Assembly (NCBI GenBank): GCA_022647575.1
Contig: JALCKY010000006.1
Coordinates: forward strand, 124,001-188,000
DNA: 64,000 nucleotides
Source: Lachnospiraceae bacterium
GTDB lineage: Bacteria > Bacillota > Clostridia > Lachnospirales > Lachnospiraceae
Direction: 5' to 3'
Shown: in pieces, positions 45,901-54,592 of the stretch
Position numbering within the stretch: position 1 is the first letter of the stretch
How the letters are laid out: the number at the start of each line of letters is the position of its first letter
The notes under the pieces: model-generated
The model's database searches: none
Told to the model about the DNA's origin: nothing
Seen by the model: the letters and a program-made list of their open reading frames with translations, nothing else
Made by a program: the position numbers and the translations under genes

Positions 45901-48234
45901 TACCGGATCAGCAGCACAGGAGAAGTCAGTGCTTTAACGGACGGCTACAGCAACGATTCGGATATCAGGATGATTGACGGAGTGATTTACTGGAACAGAT
46001 CAGGTTCCCTCTATGAGCTGAATTATTATAACGGTCCTTTTAATACCGGAGCCAGCTGCGGCGCGCAGTATGATGTCGTGGGGAACGGCGACGGTTCGGT
46101 TACCGTTTTCTTCATTCAGGGAAGCGGCTTGACGAGTGAACTTTACATGACAAAAGGCCGGACATGGAACTTCACGACGCCGGTTGCCCAGACGGCATTT
46201 GGTGACTATTTAAGTTCGTTTGATGCAGAAACGGATACGAGCGGAAATATCATCATTGCGCCCTGCAAGGCCGATGTCAATGAGGACGCTGTGACGGCCC
46301 TCAGTCAGGGGAGCGATATCCTGAATCTGGGGAGCAGTGAAGTTTACGGAAACAGTGATATTCTGTTTACCGGAATTACGCCGCGTTATGATCTTTCCGT
46401 CGATTCAACTCTTTATTACGATCCGGATTCTATCGAAAATGATAAAGATGCAGACCTGACGGTAACAGTCCTGAACAACAGCACGGAACCGGTCGACAGG
46501 GAAAAGATTACACTGACGGATGCTTCCGGCAATGCTGCCGGTGAATATATCACGAATGTGCCTCTGGCAGTCGGCGAGACAAAGGATATCACCTTTACGC
46601 ATCATATGCCGGGGAATCTGGATGGCTATAAGATCAATGCAAAAGTCACGATTCCGGACAAGACGGAGAATGATGATACAGACAATGTTGCTTCTTCCGT
46701 TTTGGGATATCCGGATCTGACACTGACCGATGTGAAGGCAGAAGCATTCCCGAATGACAATGGTCAGGTTTCTGCCGTACTTGGCAATACGGGAACCTGC
46801 AATGCCGACAATGTCAAAGTTGAACTTCATCTGGATACGGCGGATGGCGAACTGATCGGAACGGAAGACATCGGTCTTGCAAGCCCCGGATCTCTTTCCC
46901 AGGTCGTCATTGACGATCCGGCTATGCTTTCAAGAGTTACACAGGAACAGGGATGGGTCAGATACTGCCTCGTGATCAAATCTGATGACACTGAGTCGGA
47001 TTACGGCGATAATACGGAAACTGCAATTTATGAAGCTCCGGATCCGGAATTTGTCATGATGAATCTGTCCGGAAAGACCATTGCAAGCGGAAGCACGCTG
47101 AAGCTTGAAGCCAAGGCAATTCCGGCAAGCGCGCATGCAATCGTGCGCTGGCAGTCCATGAATCCTGAAGTGGCGACTGTGGATGACAGCGGAAATGTGA
47201 CGGCCGTTTCGGAAGGTGAAGCGGAAATCATGGCAATGGCAGGCATGAAGACCGCAAGCTGCAAGGTGACCGTAAGCGAAACCGAACCCGATGTGACCTG
47301 GGTCCGGTACTGCGGAGATTCCCGTTATGCAACGGCTTCAGCCATAGCCCGGGCTGCATTCCCGAACGGTGCAAAGAAGGCTGTCCTGGTTTCCGGGACA
47401 TCGCTTGCGGATGCTCTGACGGCGAGCGGGTACGCCGGTGCAAACAAGCTTCCGATCCTGATCACGGATGGCAATGCATTGTCCGAGGAGACAATGGAAC
47501 TGCTGAATGACCTGGGTGTGGAACAGGTTCTGATTGTCGGCGGAACGAGCGCAGTTTCCCAGGATGTTGAGGATACGCTGACCAATACGCTGGCTATCAG
47601 CAAAGATTCAATCGACCGCGTGTATGGGGATGACCGATACCTGACGGCAGAGGCACTCTATGAATACGGTGTAAAGGACGGATCCTTCAAGTCAAAGGAT
47701 TCCTGCATCATTGCAAGCGGAGCCGCTTTTGCGGACGCGATTTCGGCATCTCCGTGGAGCTACAGAAACGGCTGGCCGGTCTTCCTGGCAGGCGACAGCG
47801 GAACGATGTCTGACAAATCCCTGGCTGCGGCTTCTGCCTTTGCAAATAAATATGTGATCGGCGGCAATGTGAGGATTACCTCGGAAACACTGGCAGCGCT
47901 CGGAAAGGGAGCCATGAGGCTCAGCGGCGATGACCGGTATGGTACATCGGCCAGTGTCGCGTCGTATTTCCTTAAGACGACAGACGGGGCGGATTACGGA
48001 AACATTGCCTATGCCTCCGGAAATGACGGCCATCTTGTCGATTCCCTGACGGGCTGCATGCTTCAGGGCAGCAGGAACTCAGCAATCATTCTGGCGGACA
48101 ATAGTGAAAACGAAGGCATCTATCTGACGGGTCATGAAGTACGCGGAAAAGGTGCTGCGAACTTTACGATTCTGGGTGGGAAAGCCTGCATCACGGACGA
48201 AACGCAGGATGCCATCGCAAACGAACTGGGATAG
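42967..48234 (+). CDS. giant BspA-like leucine-rich repeat protein with CWB2 repeats
   Basis: A protein of about 1755 residues. A signal peptide ends near VFADNQ (about 33). BspA-type LRR_5 repeats lie at about 110-315 (for example LPSGLTYIGNNTFDGC). A long beta-rich region and a propeller-like section follow (about 760-1100). Two CARDB-like domains span about 1140-1355, a Big_2 Ig-like domain 1357-1440 (NPEVATVDDSGNVTAVS), and three CWB2 repeats 1443-1755. This build suits an adhesin. GGGAGG is 8 bases from the ATG at 42967, against 2 bases from an earlier ATG at 42961, so the later start is used. Confidence 0.88.
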   Translation: MEKKVRSLSKKAVSILLCILMVFSSVNLTVFADNQNSSGQEVPGYDAEAWAELMDEGGAPDSNDFLNDPSGTQVYVEPTTGITWVYTVSGGEATITKSYIGTQTNKVYGKVTVPSSLGGYTVTGLYRCFESSNITSVILPSGVKNLTSAFKGCTELKYIHLPSGLTYIGNNTFDGCTGLPSIYIPETVTYIGDYALCGMDSIKSIVLPDSVRYIGEGAVSRNSNMTSLRLPKSIVFEGKGCDIKTYAFSENPRLQAVLWPRDFVYIPACSFFNDRALSSVGIPNTLLGIDGGAFENVQWVCLYYEGSETDWGRLKQRISAKISGKHLSDQDLSNFDSRFNSSEYSIAVYGKESKELLNNVQAYVISNYSSDRKTYSSESGYVDFTLEATDKNSNITIKISSQDMDNTTQQMYASVNINSGSLKANMVNSVYLPFVNVEALAPDLSSMNGDTVESGGPAVKIPGLNFTSFLTSNGLNFGPVKAKVSVDTEKKRYKITLSTNQNFGGTKDDDKSKAYDEAKKLIDEAKNLTTFQKERFKTLFDEKQNATVGFQASGSLVGYCEFGFPDERHSEPYLTSGGAVVSFETALDKTWRPAGALGLVFVHFNITLGVDGSLKLERDDSAPSSVAYTLSIKPHGQITLGAGIGWMSFLGLEGGGSFGADVTITCSNKVDPKQEIDPLKITLNGYFYAKYKVFFWSGEYQWPDGDESVWQVYPKKVANLNSSGGEEMSDVISDYSNYSLDFRDYLDGASDDFVSLNSGDTEAYEMKNVYPQAEPKMVRLSDGRILCVWTGDNGDKNNKTNYTRIMYAIRSTDGIWTYGGEMDPTDDKAEFAPNVVVSGDKCYIFWKRACEKVSDDITLSEMVGKMDLYMSIYDGSGFSAPVMVSGGTHYLPLFYVASTNGTDVTFAWGENDANSQYQKAGKNQLYVRKVTNGVLGDILTYSKDAGYLNSIVMGQNGSDLYVSKDSDDNRDTSDDNAIYRISSTGEVSALTDGYSNDSDIRMIDGVIYWNRSGSLYELNYYNGPFNTGASCGAQYDVVGNGDGSVTVFFIQGSGLTSELYMTKGRTWNFTTPVAQTAFGDYLSSFDAETDTSGNIIIAPCKADVNEDAVTALSQGSDILNLGSSEVYGNSDILFTGITPRYDLSVDSTLYYDPDSIENDKDADLTVTVLNNSTEPVDREKITLTDASGNAAGEYITNVPLAVGETKDITFTHHMPGNLDGYKINAKVTIPDKTENDDTDNVASSVLGYPDLTLTDVKAEAFPNDNGQVSAVLGNTGTCNADNVKVELHLDTADGELIGTEDIGLASPGSLSQVVIDDPAMLSRVTQEQGWVRYCLVIKSDDTESDYGDNTETAIYEAPDPEFVMMNLSGKTIASGSTLKLEAKAIPASAHAIVRWQSMNPEVATVDDSGNVTAVSEGEAEIMAMAGMKTASCKVTVSETEPDVTWVRYCGDSRYATASAIARAAFPNGAKKAVLVSGTSLADALTASGYAGANKLPILITDGNALSEETMELLNDLGVEQVLIVGGTSAVSQDVEDTLTNTLAISKDSIDRVYGDDRYLTAEALYEYGVKDGSFKSKDSCIIASGAAFADAISASPWSYRNGWPVFLAGDSGTMSDKSLAAASAFANKYVIGGNVRITSETLAALGKGAMRLSGDDRYGTSASVASYFLKTTDGADYGNIAYASGNDGHLVDSLTGCMLQGSRNSAIILADNSENEGIYLTGHEVRGKGAANFTILGGKACITDETQDAIANELG

Positions 48235-48336
48235 CTGAAACGGAATCATCGTGTCAATGAAACAGGACAGGAAATTATCAGAAATCGAACAGAAGCACAA
48301 AACCGGATGACGGAATCATGATCAGGAGGAATGAAT

Positions 48337-51300
48337 ATGAAGATGAAGTGGAAAATGATACTGTCCGCTTTGGCGGCAATGACCCTGCTTATGATTCCGT
48401 CGGCATCCGTATCTGCACAGACGATTACGCTGGATACCGACGGCCCGGAATATACCGGCGATTATCTGCTGACCTGGAATACATTCGGGAAAGTGGATTA
48501 CCTGACCTACAACGGAACAGCGAATCCGGACCAGGCGCTGGATGACAGCTGGGAGAAAACCGGCATCATTGGTGCGGCCGGTGCAGACGGAGCGGTAAAG
48601 GAAAGTACGGTCGGCTCATCTGAAATTCTTTCGGATGCCGGCGACATGCTGAATCTGACAGGCACGGAAGACGGTTCTCTTACCGGGACGGCAGCAAAGA
48701 CCTATCATACAGGGGATACTCTTTCGCTCACGACTTATATGTACTACGGACAGGCAATGTACACACCTGCAGAATATACGGCAGAATGCGTTGCCGTTAC
48801 GGACAGCTGCACCTTATGGTACAATACCGCCGCCGGTCTGGAAAATGCGGCGACAAAAGAAGATATCATCTCGCTTGCACCGACCCTTCAGGCCTGTGCA
48901 GACCGAATGAAAACAGTATTCGGAGATTCTGACCGGCTGGACACCGACCAGGATGGAAAAGTGGCTTTTGTTTTTTATCCTATGTCCACTCCGAATTTGG
49001 GAGGCTTCTTCTTTGACGGTGATCTTACACTCAATCAGATGGACATGCTGAACCTGAATATTGAAGATTTGCATAAAACCGGCGAAGGCATGAAGACGGA
49101 AAACCTGATGGGCATCCTGGTGCACGAGTGGCAGCATCTGATCAATAAGAGTCAGACCGGCGGAGAAATGAATGTAACAAAAAAAGACCCCGAAAGCCAG
49201 TACAGCTCAAGAACCTTTTCCTGGCTGGGTGAGAGCTTTTCCCAGAGTTCGGCAGGAATCAACGGATATGCCAAAGAAAGCATAAAACCGCAGATTGCAC
49301 AGGCAAATGATTTCCTGAACCTGTATGATCAGAGTCTTTCTATGCCTTTTGCGTTCCAGGGAATTTTTGTACCGGGCAGCACTCCTCTCAGAGCAGGCAT
49401 CTACACAGACTGGTATCTGTTCGGCCGGTATCTTTCCGCCCAGACAGAAGGCTATACGGGCGGCGGCGATGAAATCTACAAAACCATATTTAATACGGAC
49501 AGGGAAAATTTCGAAGAAAACGGAGAGACCTATACACTTGGAAAATGCGACAGCGATACGGCAGAAAAGGCCCTGACTGCCATGGGCTATCTCGGGACCG
49601 GGGAAAATGCAAAGGCAGGAGATTTCAGCGAAATGCTGCGGAACTTTGTCCTGGCCACTTACTTCCGCCAGGACAGTGGCGTCTATTCACTGGGCGGACT
49701 TGATGGCATCGATCTTTCCTCGATTGAGATTCCGAAAGCCTGTACAGCCACGCAGACTCCGCAGAAGCTTCCGGGCGGCTATTCCGCCTGCCTGACGAAG
49801 ATCAATTGTACCGGTACCATCGTGGTAAATGAGGAGGCGGATGGAGCAGATATCCGGCATGCCGGCATTAAGATCACCTATGACGGCGTCAAGGGCAAGG
49901 TGACAAAGAACGCTGACGGTTCCAGAACATTTACGCTTACAACGACAGATAAGAATGCGAAAATCTATTACACGGTGAACGGAGATTTGCCGGATACGGA
50001 CAATGGCATCCTTTACAGCGGACCCTTTACCCTGCCGAAAGACATGCCCGTACATGCGATTTCTGCGGACGAGTGGGGTAAATCAAATCCCTGGTATTAC
50101 AGTACTCCGCTTGCTGTAACAGGGTTTAACGGAAGCGATCGATACTCGACAGCCGCAAAGCTCATGAAAAATGAATTCCCGGACGGGGCGGATACGGCAA
50201 TCCTGGCCTCCGGCGAGAACTGGCCGGATGCCCTGACGGCGACAGCACTGGCAGGCGCCATGGAGTGTCCGCTGCTCGTTACGCAGAATAATACACTCAC
50301 GCAGACGACGTCTGACCTCATTTACGAGTTGGGCATAACGAATGTGAGGATAATCGGCGGGACGGATGTCGTGTCGCAGGACGTTGAGGATGCCCTGACG
50401 ACGAAGAACGGCATCCCGGCCGATCTGATTGACCGGATCAAGGGCGACACCCGGGTGGAAACAGCCGAAGAGGTTGAAAAAGCCGTGATGGCTCTGAGCC
50501 CGGCGGATACCTGTTTCATCTGCTCGGGCAACAATTTCCCCGATGCACTTTCCATTGCTTCCTATGCGAACAGGCACAGGTGCCCATCCTGCTGACGCAG
50601 GGAAACGGGACGCTGAGCAGTGCATCGCTTACTATGGCCAAAGGTTTTGCCAAAATCTATATCATCGGCGGAACGGGCTGTCGTAAGCAAGGATGTCGAG
50701 GGCCAGCTGTCGTCGGCAGGGGCCGCTGTTCCGGTGCGCTTATTCGGGAATGACCGCTATGCCACGAGCGTTGCTGTTGTTAATGAGTTTTACCCGGAAG
50801 GCCTGGATCTTCTCACTATGGTCTCCGGCGAGAACTTTCCGGATGCCCTTACGGCTGCCGTCTCATTAAGGGACTGCGACTGTACAATTCTCCTGATCAA
50901 CGGCAGGAACGGTTCCCTGACAAAGGATCAGATCAGCATCATACAAAGTCTGCGTACTATTGACGGTGCAGCGACGGTCGGCGGAGAAGGCGCGCTGTCG
51001 AAAGCGACCAGGGCAGCAATCGACGATGCCGCCGTCAGCGATCCTCTCGCCCAGATGAGCGCGATTTATTCGGGAATGATGGAGCGCAAGACGACTGCTG
51101 AGCCGGTCCTGCGCACGGTCGATGAATTCCCCGGACTGATCTGCGGGAAATGTTCCTTCATATCGTATCAGGGGACAAAACTTGCCGGGTATAAGTATTC
51201 CAGAGAGGGAATTGTGCCGAAGGGAGTCATCATCATGGCCCATGGCCTTGGCCCGGGCGGCCAGTGCGTCTATATGGACCAGGCGGATTACTTCACCAGG

Positions 51301-52017
51301 AACGGCTATCTCGTCTTTGCCTATGATGCGACCGGAAATGACGGAAGCGCGGGCGATTCCTGCATCGGCATACAGCAGGGAGTCCTGGATCTGGATAAGG
51401 CAATCAGTTACGTCGAACAGGATTCCGTAATGAAGAGCCTTCCGATCGGACTTTACGGACACAGCTGGGGCGCCTACTGCGTATCTGCCGTCCTGAAGCT
51501 CCATCCGGAGGTAAAGGCCGTGGCAGAGATTTCGGGATTCAATGAATCGCAGAATCTGCTGGAAACACTGTTCGGCAGAAGCCTTGTTCCTTACTACAGC
51601 TGGTATGTTGAATGGAAACTTTTCGGCAGTTATGCATTCCTCACCGGCATGGAAGGTTTTGAGAAAACAGATGCCGATATCATGGTCATTCACAGCGAGG
51701 ATGATCAGAATGTGCCGATCTCGACCGGATATGACCTGTATTATGACAAGTACAAGGATAACAGCCGGTTCACCTTCCAAAAGTACACGGACAGGGGACA
51801 CCTGTATATCTTCTATACGGATGCGGCAAGGAAGTATGATGAGGCGTACGATGCGGCGCGGGCGGCCTATTTCGAAGAAAACGGCCTGCAGAATACGACC
51901 GAAAACCGCGATGCCTATTATGCGGATCACCCGTTCGACAAAAAGACCGGTTTCGAGCTGGACACGACATTCATGGGGAACATTTTGGCATTCTTTGATA
52001 AGAACATCGGCGGATAA
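48337..52017 (+). CDS. surface M30-like peptidase-CWB2-alpha/beta hydrolase fusion, frame broken near 50585 and 50678
   Basis: About 1226 residues after correction. A signal peptide ends at VSAQ (about 24). A zinc-peptidase domain has His263-Glu264-x-x-His267 (VHEWQHLIN) and a downstream WLGESFSQ, resembling M30 hyicolysin-like enzymes. A CHB_HEX_C-type domain (about 505-590, KIYYTVNGDLPD) is followed by three CWB2 repeats (about 596-890). An alpha/beta hydrolase (about 927-1226) has GHSWGAYC, HSEDDQNVP and DRGHLY. Restoring a C at 50583-50585 and removing a G at about 50677-50679 makes one continuous frame across the second and third CWB2 repeats. AGGAGGA precedes the start. Confidence 0.8.
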
Positions 52018-52057
52018 AGAAACCAGGATTTTTTAAGCTGCATTCAGAATTCAGCGA

Positions 52058-52104
52058 AGCCCCGGTACGTCTGAATCTTCTTCATTCAGGCATGTACCGG
52101 GGCT
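52058..52104 (+). terminator. strong hairpin after surface cluster
   Basis: AGCCCCGGTAC pairs with GTACCGGGGCT, and inner CTGAAT with ATTCAG, giving a near-perfect stem of about 19 pairs. No T-run follows, so termination efficiency is uncertain. Confidence 0.7.
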
Positions 52105-52158
52105 GCTACAATGAAAAAAGAATGAAAATTATGCTACAATGAAAAAAGAATGAAAAAC
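52104..52158 (+). promoter_or_regulatory. tandem duplicated extended -10 elements
   Basis: A 28-bp unit containing TGCTACAAT and ATGAAAAAAGAATGAAAA occurs twice in tandem. The -10-like boxes lie at 52104-52112 and 52132-52140. The second unit runs into the start codon of the S4-domain gene at 52150, so the downstream element would give an almost leaderless transcript. Confidence 0.65.
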
Positions 52159-52620
52159 CGGGATTATCTCGGTGCACTGATGGCTCTGGGCATCGAACGC
52201 TGTGTCGTCGGAGACATTCTGACGGACGGAAAAGAGGGCTTCATTTTCTGCGAAGAAAAGCTTTCTTCCTTCCTTTGTGAAAATCTGACGCAGGTCCGGC
52301 ATACGCATGTACGGTGCCTGCCTGCGGATTCGGTTCCTGAAAATCTCCGCCCCGCAGTGCAGCAGCTTCAGGGACAGGCAGCATCGGAACGGCTGGATGC
52401 TGTCCTTTCAAAAATCTGCGGTCTTTCCAGAACGGAAAGCCTGGAGCTTTGCCGTCAGAAAAAAGTCTTCATCAACGGACGGATCTGCGAGGACAATTCC
52501 TGTCTTCTGAAAAGCGGAGAGGTGATTTCCGCAAGGGGATACGGAAAGTTCCGCTATCTCGGAAGCAGCGGAACCAGCCGGAAAGGAAAGCTGAATTTTC
52601 TGTATGAGAAATTTATATAA
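52150..52620 (+). CDS. S4-domain RNA-binding protein, YlmH-like but N-terminally short
   Basis: A 156-residue protein that begins at RDYLGALMALGIERCVVGDI, a segment found in the middle of YlmH/RqcP2-type proteins. It continues through a full S4 domain (SERLDAVLSKICGLSRTESLELC). YlmH proteins are about 250-260 residues, so roughly the first 95 residues are absent. Upstream lie stop codons, a duplicated promoter-like unit and a hairpin, so the loss is real in this assembly. YlmH relatives bind stalled ribosomes and rRNA. The short form might still bind RNA or may be a remnant. Confidence 0.75.
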   Translation: MKNRDYLGALMALGIERCVVGDILTDGKEGFIFCEEKLSSFLCENLTQVRHTHVRCLPADSVPENLRPAVQQLQGQAASERLDAVLSKICGLSRTESLELCRQKKVFINGRICEDNSCLLKSGEVISARGYGKFRYLGSSGTSRKGKLNFLYEKFI

Positions 52621-52623
52621 GTG

Positions 52624-52671
52624 TTGACTTAAATAGATTTCTGCGCTAGTATTTAAGCAGATACTTAAATA
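52624..52671 (+). promoter_or_regulatory. ArsR-type autoregulated promoter
   Basis: TTGACT (52624-52629) and TAGTAT (52647-52652) are 17 bases apart. ACTTAAATA half-sites occur at 52627 and 52663. TATTTAAG and CTTAAATA form a perfect 8-6-8 inverted repeat at 52650-52671 over the start region, the expected site for the ArsR protein of the operon. Confidence 0.8.
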
Positions 52672-52687
52672 AACGGAGGCGGAATCT

Positions 52688-53131
52688 ATGAAAATTGCAG
52701 TTACTTATGAAGACGGAGAAGTGTTTCAGCATTTCGGGCATTGTGAAGAATTCAAAATCTATGAAACGAAAGACGGAAAGGTTGAATCTTCAGAAACGGT
52801 CCGTACGGAAGGCAGCGGCCATGGGGCACTTGCCGGTTTTCTGAAAAATCTCGGAGCGGAAGTGCTGATCTGCGGCGGCATCGGAGGCGGAGCACGGGAA
52901 GCGCTGGCCGGGGCAGGAATTCAACTGTATCCGGGAGTGTCCGGAAATGCGGATGAAGCAGTACAGGCTCTTCTTGGCAGAACGCTGGTTTATAACCCCG
53001 ATGAAATGTGCAGCCATCATCATGATTCGGGAACATGCGGAGGTCATGAAGACGGTGCCTGCGGCCATTCAGGCGGCGGACAATGCGGAGAAGACAGGCA
53101 TGGGTGCCGCGGCAGCCTGACAGGAGAATAA
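52688..53131 (+). CDS. NifX/NifB-associated dinitrogenase cofactor-like protein with His/Cys tail
   Basis: A 147-residue protein. Residues 1-105 form the Nitro_FeMo-Co fold (MKIAVTYEDGEVFQHFGHC, then ICGGIGGGAREAL). The last 35 residues are rich in His, Cys and Gly (CSHHHDSGTCGGHE and further CxH pairs), a probable metal-binding tail. No nitrogenase genes are present, and stand-alone relatives are common in anaerobes. It is the first gene of an operon with ArsR one base downstream, which suggests metal- or redox-responsive expression. Confidence 0.88.
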   Translation: MKIAVTYEDGEVFQHFGHCEEFKIYETKDGKVESSETVRTEGSGHGALAGFLKNLGAEVLICGGIGGGAREALAGAGIQLYPGVSGNADEAVQALLGRTLVYNPDEMCSHHHDSGTCGGHEDGACGHSGGGQCGEDRHGCRGSLTGE

Positions 53132-53132
53132 A

Positions 53133-53486
53133 ATGGAATATGGTGATGCACTGAAGGCACTTGCGGATACGAGCAGAATGAGAATCCTGGAACTTCTTTC
53201 GGGACGGAGCTACTGCGTGGGAGTCATCGGACAGATCCTTGGAATTTCCGCACCGGCAGTTTCGCAGCATATGAAGGTCCTGCAGGAAGCGGGTCTCGTC
53301 GAAGCCAGAAAGATCGGCTACCATACGCATTACAGCGTTAACCGTGAACTTCTGCGAAAGACGGGAGAGGAGCTTGTCCTTCTGTCGGAAACAGTTCCGA
53401 AAACCTGTGAGCGCCAGGGAATGCGGTGCGGCGAGAGCGGAATGCGAAAGTGCATGAACGGCTGCCCGAAAAGAAAATGCAGCTGA
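53133..53486 (+). CDS. ArsR-family transcriptional regulator
   Basis: A 117-residue winged-helix repressor. LKALADTSRMRILELLSG opens the domain, and ISAPAVSQHMKVLQEAGLVEARKIG is the recognition helix and wing. The C-terminal tail has cysteines in CERQGMRC, MRKCMNGC and RKC that could sense metal or metalloid. Its own operators lie upstream of the operon. It likely represses itself and the NifX-like gene. Confidence 0.93.
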   Translation: MEYGDALKALADTSRMRILELLSGRSYCVGVIGQILGISAPAVSQHMKVLQEAGLVEARKIGYHTHYSVNRELLRKTGEELVLLSETVPKTCERQGMRCGESGMRKCMNGCPKRKCS

Positions 53487-53490
53487 AATA

Positions 53491-53534
53491 AGTCCGGTTT
53501 ATGTTGCGATTCCAACATAAGCCGGGCTCTTTTT
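53491..53534 (+). terminator. intrinsic terminator after arsR
   Basis: AGTCCGGTTTATGTTG pairs with CAACATAAGCCGGGCT (one G-T) around a CGATTC loop and runs into TTTTT. Confidence 0.9.
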
Positions 53535-53594
53535 ATGCTATCGTACAGTCAGAAGCAGATCCCGTAAACGCCATGGAAAGAGAGGAAAAAGAAA

Positions 53595-53984
53595 ATGGCT
53601 TTTCAGATAAAAATGAAACGTATCTATGCTCCGCAGGAACCGGAGGACGGCATGCGTATCCTGGTGGACAGGCTCTGGCCGAGGGGCATCAGAAAAGAGG
53701 ACGCAGGTCTTGACGCCTGGGTAAAAAACATTGCGCCTTCGAATGAACTGCGGAAAAGTTTTGCACATCAGCCGGAACGGTTCCCGGAATTCCGGAAAGC
53801 ATACAGAAGGGAACTGGAGGCAAACCCGGATGCGCTTTCATTTGCAGAATCCTGTAAAGAAGCTCTTGCCGGGAATCCGGTTACTCTGCTGTACGCAGCG
53901 AAGGACGAAACCTTCAACAATGCATCCGTTCTGCTGGAGTGGCTGCAGGAAGCAGGAAGGTTCAGCACAGGCGCTCAATATTGA
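53595..53984 (+). CDS. DUF488-family protein
   Basis: A 129-residue protein. ILVDRLWPRGIRKEDAGLDAWVKNIAPS is the DUF488 signature, followed by the conserved HQPERFPEFRKAYRREL stretch and a final VTLLYAAKDETFNNASVL. The family is widespread and uncharacterised. It has no catalytic assignment I can defend. Its 3' end overlaps the convergent small gene at 53962 by 23 bases. Confidence 0.9.
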   Translation: MAFQIKMKRIYAPQEPEDGMRILVDRLWPRGIRKEDAGLDAWVKNIAPSNELRKSFAHQPERFPEFRKAYRRELEANPDALSFAESCKEALAGNPVTLLYAAKDETFNNASVLLEWLQEAGRFSTGAQY

Positions 53985-54225
53985 AGATGTGTGAAATCTT
54001 TTTGTTTCCGTTCTCCCCGTGGCTGATGAAAATCGTGAGTTTCCCGAATGCCATGATTCTTGCTCCTTCATAAAGCTTCTTTCTGTTTCTGTTTTCCTCA
54101 GCCCCTTCGCAGATACAGAAAAGCAGGTTCTGGTTTTCTTCCTGTTCATCTTTCCGGAGAAGGAAAACGGTGCTGTATCCGTCCATGTCTGTCGGTGCTG
54201 ACAGAATTGTTCCCGTGATTTTCAT
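53962..54225 (-). CDS. small protein of unknown function, possible OB fold
   Basis: An 87-residue protein with alternating beta-strand pattern (MKITGTILSA, STVFLLRKDE, NLLFCICEG, EGARIMAFGKLTIFIS). The order resembles small OB-fold single-strand-binding or PriB-like domains, but the similarity is weak. The start overlaps the stop of the preceding gene (54222) by four bases, supporting real translation. It is last in the antiporter-MgtC operon. Confidence 0.55.
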   Translation of the reverse strand: MKITGTILSAPTDMDGYSTVFLLRKDEQEENQNLLFCICEGAEENRNRKKLYEGARIMAFGKLTIFISHGENGNKKISHIFNIERLC

Positions 54226-54578
54226 GGTTCTGCCTCCTCAATCAGGGCAAGACGCTCTGCGCAGGAAAGGGTTTCCGTTTTTTTCAGGAGTGCCGTGCGG
54301 ACATTTTCGGACGGCGGAGTGCTTTCCCGGATCAGACTGGGAAGCGAGTCCAGCAGCTGACGGTCAGGTTTCTTTTTACTGATGAGGCTAGCCAGGAGTT
54401 CGTTTTCCGATGCGGTCAGAGGAGGAACCGGAGTAAGTTCCAGAAAAAGCATATACCGGTCGACGATCCGGGCGAGCCGCCCTGAAAACTGTCCTGTCCG
54501 CCGGCTCGCTCCTTTCGTCTTTTCGGAAAGCAGGATGAGAGAATCATTCATGTAAATGGTCTTTTTTGTTTTTCTCAT
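54222..54578 (-). CDS. hypothetical protein (118 residues)
   Basis: A basic N-terminal part (KTIYMNDSLILLSEKTKGASRRTGQFSGRLARIVDRY) looks like a nucleic-acid-binding helix pair, perhaps ribbon-helix-helix. The remainder is helical and Leu/Ser-rich. AAAGGAGG sits 7 bases before its ATG, 15 bases after the MgtC stop. No family is recognised. The four-base overlap with the following gene suggests the two products act together. Confidence 0.55.
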   Translation of the reverse strand: MRKTKKTIYMNDSLILLSEKTKGASRRTGQFSGRLARIVDRYMLFLELTPVPPLTASENELLASLISKKKPDRQLLDSLPSLIRESTPPSENVRTALLKKTETLSCAERLALIEEAEP

Positions 54579-54592
54579 GGTAAGGCCTCCTT

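Noticed and set aside
50620-52017. Independent hydrolase gene with its own start
   Set aside because: The first residues are out of frame with the CWB2 repeat they overlap. Correcting two indels gives a continuous CWB2-hydrolase protein.
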